NCBI GenBank assembly: GCA_946482615.1
Contig: CAMLSF010000022.1
Span: forward strand, 1-33,249
From: an uncultured Chromatiaceae bacterium
GTDB taxonomy: Bacteria > Pseudomonadota > Gammaproteobacteria > Enterobacterales > Alteromonadaceae
Length of the DNA: 33,249 nucleotides
Reading direction: 5' to 3'
Shown: in pieces, positions 13,886 to 20,069 of the stretch
How the letters are laid out: the number at the start of each line of letters is the position of its first letter
Numbering within the stretch: the first letter of the stretch is position 1
Position numbers and translations under genes: made by a program
Notes under the pieces: model-generated
Database searches by the model: none
Told to the model about the DNA's origin: nothing
The model's input: only the letters and a program-made list of their open reading frames with translations

Positions 13886-15691
13886 ATGAAAATCAATAAA
13901 TTAAGCAAAATCTCTTTCGCTACTTTAATGGCTTTAGGCTGCACCACTGTGGCAGCAGCAGATCGGGTTATTATTCAGGTCGACAATGCTAATAAAGGTA
14001 TAGTCACCGCATTAACAAAACAGCTGGGTGGCGACGTAAAAGTAGATGCAGATGGTTTTATCGCTGCTCAGTTCAATGGTAAATCTGTTGATGAAATCAA
14101 AGGTATTCTGAAAAACCCTCATATCAAACTGATTGAAGAAGATTTAGTACGTAAACCAATGGCGTTATTTAATGACGACGCTGGTGATCCAATGCAACAA
14201 CAAATCACACCTTATGCTGTGTATCAATCTCAGGCCAATCAGGTGCAATTTAACCCTGGCGCAGGTATCAAAGTCTGTGTCATTGACTCAGGTTTAGACC
14301 AGTCTAACCCTGATTTTAACTGGGGCAGCATCACAGGTGATAACGATTCAGGCACAGGCAACTGGAATGTTAATGGTGGCCCACACGGCACTCACGTGGC
14401 CGGAACTATTGGTGCTGCGGATAACGGTTTTGGTGTGATAGGTATGGCCCCTGGCGTAGCTATGCATATCATCAAAGTATTTAACGCTGAAGGTTGGGGT
14501 TATTCGTCAGATCTGGCTTATGCCGCACAAAAATGTAAAAACGCAGGCTCAGACATTATCAGCATGAGCTTAGGCGGTGGTGGTGCCAATACCACTGAAT
14601 CCAACGCCTTTAAAACCTTTACCGACGCTGGTGGTTTAGTTATAGCCGCAGCAGGTAACGACGGCAACAATGTGCGCTCTTACCCTGCAGGTTACCCTTC
14701 TGTCATGATGATAGGAGCCAACGACAATAACAACAATATCGCAGACTTCTCCCAATTCCCAAGCTGTACAGCCAACGGCAAAACAGATGAGACTATTTGT
14801 GTGGAAGCCACAGCTGGTGGTGTAGACACCTTGTCCACCTACCCTGCCGATATGGCAACCAGCGCCACCTTGAGTGCCAACGGTACTCCTTATGCCACCT
14901 CTGCGATGGAAAATCCGGGTTCAGCCAGTGCAGCTACATTCTTTATGGGCACAGCGGAAACTGTCAACTCAGGCGCAGCCGGTAAGATTTGTATGATTGA
15001 CCGTGGTGTGATCTCTTTCCACGACAAAGTGAAAAACTGCCAAAACTCTGGTGGTGTAGGTGCTGTCATCATTAACAACACAGCTGGCATGTTGTACGGC
15101 ACTTTGGGTGAAGGTTCTGCTAACACTACATCAATCCCTGCAGTAGGTGCGGCTTTTGAAGACAGGACTGCGCTGTTGGCCGCTACTACTGCATCCATCA
15201 ACATCGGCACCAGCGATTATGGTCTGATGAGCGGAACTTCTATGGCAACGCCGGCTGTTTCAGGTATTGCAGCTCTGGTGTGGTCAAATCACCCGGGCTG
15301 TACTGGTACTCAAATCCGTAATGCGTTAAAAGCGACGGCAAAAGACGCAGGTGCTGCGGGCAAAGATGTGTACTTCGGTTATGGTATTGTGCAGGCCGCT
15401 GCTGCGCATCAGTACCTGACGACCAATGGTTGTGGTGGTGGCACTACAACTCCGGGCATCAGCCTGACTTTACAGGGCGTATCCAGCAAAGGTAAACGTT
15501 ATGTCGACCTGACATGGGCCAGTGCGACCACCAGCTCAGTTGATATTTACCGCAACAACGTCAAAGTACTGACCACAACCAATGACGGCGCACATCGTGA
15601 TGGCCCGTTAAACCGTGGCAGCTATAGTTATAAAGTCTGTGAAGCGGCAAGCACCACCAAGTGTAGTGCCAGCACTTCTATCAGTCTGTAA
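13886..15691 (+). CDS. Secreted subtilisin-like serine protease with PA insert (S8 family)
   Basis: Extracellular protease precursor of 601 residues. A Sec signal peptide covers about 1-25 and an inhibitor_I9-like propeptide about 26-95. The S8 catalytic triad is D134 (VIDSGL), H167 (HGTHVAGT) and S452 (GTSMATPAVSG), with oxyanion-hole N258 (AAAGNDG). A protease-associated (PA) domain is inserted at about 310-435 (GKICMIDRGVISFHDKV and VGAVIINNT). After a short GGGTTTPG linker near 515, a C-terminal beta-sandwich of about 80 residues looks like a fibronectin-III-type binding domain. Paired cysteines fit an exported protein. The frame begins 23 codons earlier, but the signal peptide and GGGA site support this start. 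It probably digests environmental protein for nutrition. Confidence 0.92.
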   Translation: MKINKLSKISFATLMALGCTTVAAADRVIIQVDNANKGIVTALTKQLGGDVKVDADGFIAAQFNGKSVDEIKGILKNPHIKLIEEDLVRKPMALFNDDAGDPMQQQITPYAVYQSQANQVQFNPGAGIKVCVIDSGLDQSNPDFNWGSITGDNDSGTGNWNVNGGPHGTHVAGTIGAADNGFGVIGMAPGVAMHIIKVFNAEGWGYSSDLAYAAQKCKNAGSDIISMSLGGGGANTTESNAFKTFTDAGGLVIAAAGNDGNNVRSYPAGYPSVMMIGANDNNNNIADFSQFPSCTANGKTDETICVEATAGGVDTLSTYPADMATSATLSANGTPYATSAMENPGSASAATFFMGTAETVNSGAAGKICMIDRGVISFHDKVKNCQNSGGVGAVIINNTAGMLYGTLGEGSANTTSIPAVGAAFEDRTALLAATTASINIGTSDYGLMSGTSMATPAVSGIAALVWSNHPGCTGTQIRNALKATAKDAGAAGKDVYFGYGIVQAAAAHQYLTTNGCGGGTTTPGISLTLQGVSSKGKRYVDLTWASATTSSVDIYRNNVKVLTTTNDGAHRDGPLNRGSYSYKVCEAASTTKCSASTSISL

Positions 15692-15698
15692 TTAATCA

Positions 15699-15750
15699 TT
15701 GGGGTCAGAGTAAAATTAAACCTGCCGGTTTAATTTTACTCTGGCCCCAA
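15699..15750. repeat. REP-like palindrome, also a likely bidirectional terminator
   Basis: Two 24-base arms (15699-15722 and 15727-15750) are complementary except for one T/C difference, with loop TGCC. The outer part reads TTGGGGTCAGAGTAAAATT. It sits between two convergent genes, and its inner AT-rich part gives T runs on both strands. I recall this outer sequence as common in repeated extragenic palindromes of gammaproteobacteria that go with RAYT transposases, but copy number cannot be checked here. Confidence 0.75.
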
Positions 15751-15752
15751 TT

Positions 15753-16760
15753 TCAGAACTTAGCGCCTATGCTGAGTTTTTGATGTAAATCGCGGCTGTC
15801 CGCCGAAATAATCAGCCCCTGATTTAACACTGCGTCAATTTTTGACCAGTCAAAATCAACAGAAAATGACAGGCGGATCCGCTCTGTCAGGTAATAATGC
15901 AAGCCTGAACTCAGATTCACATCATGACCAAATTTGATAAAACTCACCGGCTGATTCACAGGTTTTAAATAACTGCCTTCGCTAAATACCTCAAAGCTAC
16001 TTTGCGGCCATAAATAGCGCAGATCCCACTCCAGCTGCAGATGGCGAAAATCCAGACTTTGCCTGTCGCCAAGAAACAGCTCAAGACCCTCAGTTTCTTT
16101 AAAATAAGTCCGTTTGACGCCGGCCAAAGCTATCAGCTCGACCCGCAGTTCAGCTGTATCGTAAAAGCTGTAGCCGACACCTGAACTCAAATCGATATTT
16201 TTGTAATCGGACGCCATAAAATCCTGTGCATAATCTGCTTTATTACGCCAGAACAACTGAGGCTGAAAAAAATAGTCGGCGCCGGGATTGAGCAGATACT
16301 TGTGGCTTTTCTTTAATGCATTACTGGTTTCATAATCGTATTTGCCATCAAAGGTCAGCCGCATATTGTCATCACGTTGCTCAAAGGCGGTTTTGAAGCC
16401 CAGATTGTCCGTACTGCTGCTACTGCGTTTTTTACCCGCGGTTAAATCTACACTGTAATGCCGTACCGGCTGATTTTTAATCACTACAGTCTGAGGTTCT
16501 GCCACAACAGCAGTTGCAACAGGAAGTAACTTTTGCTGTTCAATACGATCAATCTGAGTTCGGGGCAATTGCACCTGACCGGAGTACGGCAGATTTAAAA
16601 AGACAATATCTTTGTCCTGCTGAGTGATAGTGCCTGTTAATCTGTCTCCATTTTTCATCCATATCACAACATTGTGCTCTGACGACGCATCACAAAAAAA
16701 ACAACAGAATAAAGCAACAAGCAGCAGTGTTTTGGTCACAGACATCTTCCCTGAATACAT
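15753..16760 (-). CDS. DUF481 family outer-membrane beta-barrel protein
   Basis: Exported protein of 335 residues (or 330 from ATG 16745). The signal peptide is MSVTKTLLLVALFCCFFC. Then a small domain, VVIWMKNGDRLTGTITQQD followed by QVQLPRTQIDRI, resembles the Sm/SH3-like N-terminal part seen in some DUF481 proteins. Residues from about 100 form alternating strands (YSVDLTAGKKR, LTFDGKYDYE, LSSGVGYSFYD, LELFLGDRQSLDFRHLQLEWDLRYLW) and end in ISADSRDLHQKLSIGAKF with a C-terminal Phe, as in barrel proteins. Related E. coli YdiY is acid-induced; the function is unknown. No good ribosome binding site separates the two possible starts. It converges on the protease gene with the REP-like palindrome between them. 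Confidence 0.78.
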   Translation of the reverse strand: MYSGKMSVTKTLLLVALFCCFFCDASSEHNVVIWMKNGDRLTGTITQQDKDIVFLNLPYSGQVQLPRTQIDRIEQQKLLPVATAVVAEPQTVVIKNQPVRHYSVDLTAGKKRSSSSTDNLGFKTAFEQRDDNMRLTFDGKYDYETSNALKKSHKYLLNPGADYFFQPQLFWRNKADYAQDFMASDYKNIDLSSGVGYSFYDTAELRVELIALAGVKRTYFKETEGLELFLGDRQSLDFRHLQLEWDLRYLWPQSSFEVFSEGSYLKPVNQPVSFIKFGHDVNLSSGLHYYLTERIRLSFSVDFDWSKIDAVLNQGLIISADSRDLHQKLSIGAKF

Positions 16761-16813
16761 ACCATAAAAGAGGATGCTTTAAGTTTAACAGCAGATTGCC
16801 TTATGCTGTATTG

Positions 16814-16842
16814 GTAAAAGAAAAGGAGCCAGTGGCTCCCTT
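16814..16842 (-). terminator. Intrinsic terminator for the fasciclin gene
   Basis: On the - strand, GGAGCC-ACT-GGCTCC (+ positions 16825-16839) forms a tight stem followed by TTTTCTTTT. It starts about 20 bases after the fasciclin stop codon. This is a good rho-independent terminator. Confidence 0.85.
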
Positions 16843-16858
16843 TGCACTTACTGTATGA

Positions 16859-17341
16859 TTATTTTGGTAATACAACAGAATCAATCACATGAATAACGCC
16901 ATTGCTGGTTTCAATATCAGTACTGATCACCTTGGCACCATCCACATAAACCACACCGTCTTTCACGGCAATTTTCAGCTCCTGGCCTTGCACAGTTTTG
17001 GCTGATGTTAACTTCACCACATCAGAGGCCATCACCTTACCTGCCACCACATGGTAAGTCAGTACCTTGCCAAGCGCTGCTTTGTCTTTTAACAGCGCCT
17101 GTAAATCTGCTGCCGGAACTTTAGCAAAAGCAGCATCATTGGGAGCAAACACAGTAAAAGGGCCAGTTCCTTTTAAAGTATCCACCAGATCTGCGGCTTT
17201 GACCGCTGTGACCAGGGTGTTAAAGCTACCCGCAGTGACTGCAGTATCAACAATATCAGCTTTGGCTGAAGCATAAGATGCAGCAGAAACAACCAAAGCT
17301 GCAGAGAGAACGGTTAACTTCAATAATGAGCGAAATTTCAT
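16859..17341 (-). CDS. Exported fasciclin-domain protein
   Basis: Protein of 160 residues with a Sec signal peptide (cleavage near ASYASA, residue 26) and one FAS1 domain. FAS1 motifs are clear: H1-type [17 protein letters not shown] at about 60-76, YHVVAGKV (96-103), and the final [17 protein letters not shown]1 domains mediate adhesion and protein-protein contacts outside the cell. This single-domain form is common in Proteobacteria and resembles mycobacterial MPB70 in outline. AAGGAAA precedes the ATG. It is transcribed away from the arsR operon; the 293-bp gap between them contains CCGTAATACGG (17451-17461), a possible operator. Confidence 0.92.
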   Translation of the reverse strand: MKFRSLLKLTVLSAALVVSAASYASAKADIVDTAVTAGSFNTLVTAVKAADLVDTLKGTGPFTVFAPNDAAFAKVPAADLQALLKDKAALGKVLTYHVVAGKVMASDVVKLTSAKTVQGQELKIAVKDGVVYVDGAKVISTDIETSNGVIHVIDSVVLPK

Positions 17342-17450
17342 ACAGATTTCCTTTTAGTTGAACATAAAACCCGCAGAAGAAAACGCTGTTTCCCCCTAAA
17401 AAGATCAAAAGTATATTTGTTTATTTTCTGTGAACCTTTGCAGAAAAAAT

Positions 17451-17461
17451 CCGTAATACGG
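17451..17461. promoter_or_regulatory. Palindrome CCGTAATACGG
   Basis: A perfect 11-bp palindrome lies in the divergent region, about 110 bp upstream of the fasciclin gene. It could be an operator or chance. No family consensus was recognised. Confidence 0.2.
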
Positions 17462-17574
17462 CGAAAAAACCGGCAAGATTATCCCGGCTATTTATGCACT
17501 TATGCTGCGCTGTTTTGTTCTGTTTACAACCCTGCATCCGGCTAATGTACCGGTCAGAACAAAATAAAGATTGC

Positions 17575-17616
17575 ATATCGAAATTTAACGATATATATTT
17601 CGCCATATCGCGATAT
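17575..17616. promoter_or_regulatory. Two tandem ATATCG/CGATAT operators of the arsR operon
   Basis: Site 1 is ATATCG (17575-17580), N8, CGATAT (17589-17594). Site 2 is the perfect palindrome ATATCGCGATAT (17605-17616). Centres are about 26 bp apart, between two and three helical turns, and site 2 ends 18 bp before the arsR start. AT-rich dyads like these are typical ArsR/SmtB operators, so autoregulation of arsR and the ene-reductase gene is likely. Confidence 0.65.
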
Positions 17617-17634
17617 ACAAATATGGATTAAACG

Positions 17635-17940
17635 ATGAGCTCTGCAGAACTCGACGAGATGATCAAGGCCCTGTCCCACCCGGTGCGACGGGATATTTTA
17701 AACTGGCTGAAACAGCCCGAAGTCTATTTTGCCGATCAGGAGCACCCGCTGAGTATTGGGGTTTGTGCCGGCAAAATCGATCAGAAAACGGGGTTGTCTC
17801 AGTCGACCGTATCCGCCCATCTGGCCACTTTGCAACGAGCTGGTTTTATCAGCAGTAAAAAAGTAGGCCAGTGGAATTTTTTCTCGCGCAATGAAGAAGT
17901 GATTCAACAGTTTCTGGCGCGGTTAACTGATCAACTTTAA
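17635..17940 (+). CDS. ArsR-family transcriptional regulator
   Basis: Winged-helix regulator of 101 residues. The ArsR pattern is clear: MIKALSHPVRRDILNWLK at 9-26, the recognition helix region GLSQSTVSAHLATLQRAGFI (53-72), and the wing KKVGQWNFFSRN (75-86). The usual metal-binding ELCVCDL motif is missing; the single cysteine is C44 in GVCAGK. This suggests a non-metal or thiol-based signal rather than arsenite or zinc. It is 10 bp upstream of an old-yellow-enzyme gene and behind two palindromes, so it probably represses this operon and is released by reactive electrophiles, by analogy with the unrelated NemR-nemA pair of E. coli. The signal is inference. Confidence 0.88.
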   Translation: MSSAELDEMIKALSHPVRRDILNWLKQPEVYFADQEHPLSIGVCAGKIDQKTGLSQSTVSAHLATLQRAGFISSKKVGQWNFFSRNEEVIQQFLARLTDQL

Positions 17941-17950
17941 GGAGTTACAG

Positions 17951-19003
17951 ATGCCAACTTTATTTGATGCCATCACGCTGGGTGATTTAACCCTGAAAAA
18001 CCGTATTGTGATGGCGCCTTTAACCCGCTGTCGTGCTGATGAAGGCCGGGTACCCAATGCCATGATGGCTGAATATTACAGTCAGCGTAGCAGCGCAGGT
18101 TTAATTTTATCTGAAGCCACTTCTGTCACCCCTATGGGCGTGGGTTACCCGGACACACCAGGTATTTGGTCAGATGCTCAGGTTGAAGGCTGGAAATTAG
18201 TCACAGAGGCGGTACACAAAGCGGGCAGTCGTATTTTCCTGCAACTCTGGCATGTAGGCCGTATTTCTGACCCTCTTTATTTAAATGGCGAAAAACCAGT
18301 GGCGCCAAGTGCTGTGCGTCCGGCTGGTCATGTCAGTCTGGTACGCCCAATCAAAGACTTTGAAGAGCCACGGGCTTTAAGCCTAAACGAAATCAAAGAG
18401 GTAGTTGCAGCCTATCGCCAGGGTGCAATCAATGCCAAAGCCGCAGGTTTTGACGGTGTACACATACACGGAGCGAACGGCTATTTGCTCGATCAGTTCC
18501 TGCAGGACAGCACCAACTTACGTGATGATGAATACGGTGGCTCGCTGGAAAACCGTGCCCGTTTATTACTGGAAGTCACAGACGCTTGTATTGATGTCTG
18601 GGGCAAAGACAGAGTGGCTATGCATTTGGCGCCTCGTATGGATGCTCACGATATGGGGGATTCAAACCGCACTGCCACTTTTGGTTATGTCGCGACTGAA
18701 CTGGGCAAACGTGGTATTGCTTTTATCTCTGCCCGCGAACATCCGGCTGAAGACAGCATCACTCCACTGATTAAACAGTTATTTGGTGGCCCTGTGATCG
18801 CCAATGAAAAATTCAGCAAAGCAGAAGCCAATCAATGGCTGGCCGAAGGCAAAGCTGACGCTATCGCCTTTGGTATTCCTTTTATTGCCAATCCGGATTT
18901 ACCCAAACGCCTGGAGGCAGACGCACCGTTAAACCCACCACGACCAGAACTGTTTTACGGCAAAGGCCCGGTGGGTTATACCGACTACCCGACACTGGCT
19001 TAA
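17951..19003 (+). CDS. Old yellow enzyme family ene-reductase (NemA-like)
   Basis: FMN-dependent NAD(P)H:flavin oxidoreductase of 350 residues that reduces activated C=C bonds (N-ethylmaleimide, enals, nitro compounds). Landmarks are PLTRCRA with T25, LQLWHVGR with W100, and HIHGANGYLLDQFLQD with substrate-binding H173/N176 and proton donor Y178. EYGGSLENRARLLLEV follows as usual. At the strand where NemA and OYE1 place an FMN-contacting arginine (IRVSP or similar), this protein has MHLAPRMD with H225, a variant I recall from a subset of alkene reductases. TAAGGAG precedes the ATG. It is the second gene of the arsR operon and ends at a strong terminator. Role: detoxifying electrophiles. Confidence 0.9.
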   Translation: MPTLFDAITLGDLTLKNRIVMAPLTRCRADEGRVPNAMMAEYYSQRSSAGLILSEATSVTPMGVGYPDTPGIWSDAQVEGWKLVTEAVHKAGSRIFLQLWHVGRISDPLYLNGEKPVAPSAVRPAGHVSLVRPIKDFEEPRALSLNEIKEVVAAYRQGAINAKAAGFDGVHIHGANGYLLDQFLQDSTNLRDDEYGGSLENRARLLLEVTDACIDVWGKDRVAMHLAPRMDAHDMGDSNRTATFGYVATELGKRGIAFISAREHPAEDSITPLIKQLFGGPVIANEKFSKAEANQWLAEGKADAIAFGIPFIANPDLPKRLEADAPLNPPRPELFYGKGPVGYTDYPTLA

Positions 19004-19015
19004 CAGAGCTGATTA

Positions 19016-19051
19016 AATAACACAAAGGGCCTGACGGCCCTTTGTGTTATT
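19016..19051 (+). terminator. Strong terminator after the ene-reductase gene
   Basis: A 16-bp perfect stem (19016-19031 with 19036-19051, core CACAAAGGGCC) has loop TGAC and T-rich sequence at its end. The gene on the other side (DUF4340) is convergent, so the stem may stop transcription in both directions. A second small hairpin, TCCGG-CGAA-CCGGA (19061-19074), follows. Confidence 0.85.
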
Positions 19052-19100
19052 TATGGTGTTTCCGGCGAACCGGACACTAAGCTGCAGACAAAAGTCCGGC

Positions 19101-20057
19101 TTAGTTCAGCTCAGAGCGCGCTCCAGATTGCCCCCCTGCTGTGTCAGGTTGCTCGCTGCTGTGGTTTTGTCCTGACTGTTTAGCCAGCAACTTTTCTGGC
19201 TCAAGTTCAAATAACTGTTTCGCCTGTTCCGCGGCCAGAGGGTACCAAACGGCCTTGTCATCGCGTTTGATCAGGTATTGATCCTGTTGTTTTTGCAGCT
19301 GATAACTATGTTTGGCACTCAGACTCTGAACCTCCAACTGAAGTTGTTGCTCAGGCTGTTTCAAAGCCAGCGGCTTGACTGGCGGACCGCTGACCTGTAG
19401 TGAGCTGAACAGCTGCTGCAGTTGGGCGGCCAGGGCAGTATCTGCCATTTGCGGTTCTCCTTGCGCAGCACGCACCTGCCATTGACCAGCCTCTTTTTGC
19501 AGCTCCAGCTGCGGCAGTTTGATCCGATTCACCTGACTGATTTGCAGCAGGCTGCGGTCAAACCACTGCTCAGGCTCTGTGCTCCAATCCAAAGTGTTTA
19601 TCTGCTGCTGATAAATTTCAGCTTCTTTGTCACGTCTCAAATACAACTGTTTAAATGCCGGACTGGACCCAAGGTAAATCAGTTGCTGCGAAGCCCCGCT
19701 CGCTAACGTCAGCTTCCACTGATATTTATCCTCTGCCACTTCAAATCTGGCCTGACTGGCGTCAGTCTCTGCGACAGGCCAATGCAAGCGGGCTTTTTCC
19801 AGCTCGGTTAACAATGCTGTGATCTTGGCTGGTCGGGCTGGCTCGTGCTGTAACGCAGGCAAGCGCCAGGCTCCATCCTGATGCACCAGGTGCAAAGTTT
19901 TACCCTGATGTTCCAGCTTAATTTCTGTCAGCTGTTTTGGATCCAGCGCAAGCAAAGCACTCGCCTCTGGCTGCTGCTGATCTTGCCACCATAATGCCCC
20001 CGCCAGCAACAATTGCGCTGCCGCAACCACAGATAATCCAATCGTTAGTGTTTTCAT
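19101..20057 (-). CDS. DUF4340 domain protein of the Gld-type ABC cassette
   Basis: Membrane-anchored protein of 318 residues. One transmembrane helix (about 5-24) is followed by a periplasmic region with the DUF4340 pattern: ITEIKLEHQGKTLHL-like strand (as LTEIKLEHQGKTLHLV), GAWRLPAL, then KITALLTELEKARLHWPV and a repeat of similar beta-rich units. The C-terminal tail (from about 290) is Ser/Gln/Gly-rich and probably disordered. DUF4340 genes regularly follow GldG-type genes, and here it begins 12 bp after one, with an ideal AAGGAGG site. It probably works with the ABC complex in the envelope; its molecular role is unknown. Confidence 0.85.
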   Translation of the reverse strand: MKTLTIGLSVVAAAQLLLAGALWWQDQQQPEASALLALDPKQLTEIKLEHQGKTLHLVHQDGAWRLPALQHEPARPAKITALLTELEKARLHWPVAETDASQARFEVAEDKYQWKLTLASGASQQLIYLGSSPAFKQLYLRRDKEAEIYQQQINTLDWSTEPEQWFDRSLLQISQVNRIKLPQLELQKEAGQWQVRAAQGEPQMADTALAAQLQQLFSSLQVSGPPVKPLALKQPEQQLQLEVQSLSAKHSYQLQKQQDQYLIKRDDKAVWYPLAAEQAKQLFELEPEKLLAKQSGQNHSSEQPDTAGGQSGARSELN

Positions 20058-20069
20058 CAGCTTGCCTCC

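Noticed and set aside
16679..16760. Lipobox in the DUF481 signal peptide (FCCFFC)
   Set aside because: The residues before the cysteines do not follow the L-(A/S/T/V/I)-(G/A/S)-C pattern, and a beta-barrel protein would not need a lipid anchor.
17421..17606. Small frame on the - strand in the fasciclin-arsR gap
   Set aside because: It runs through the arsR operators, has no ribosome binding site and no domain-like composition.
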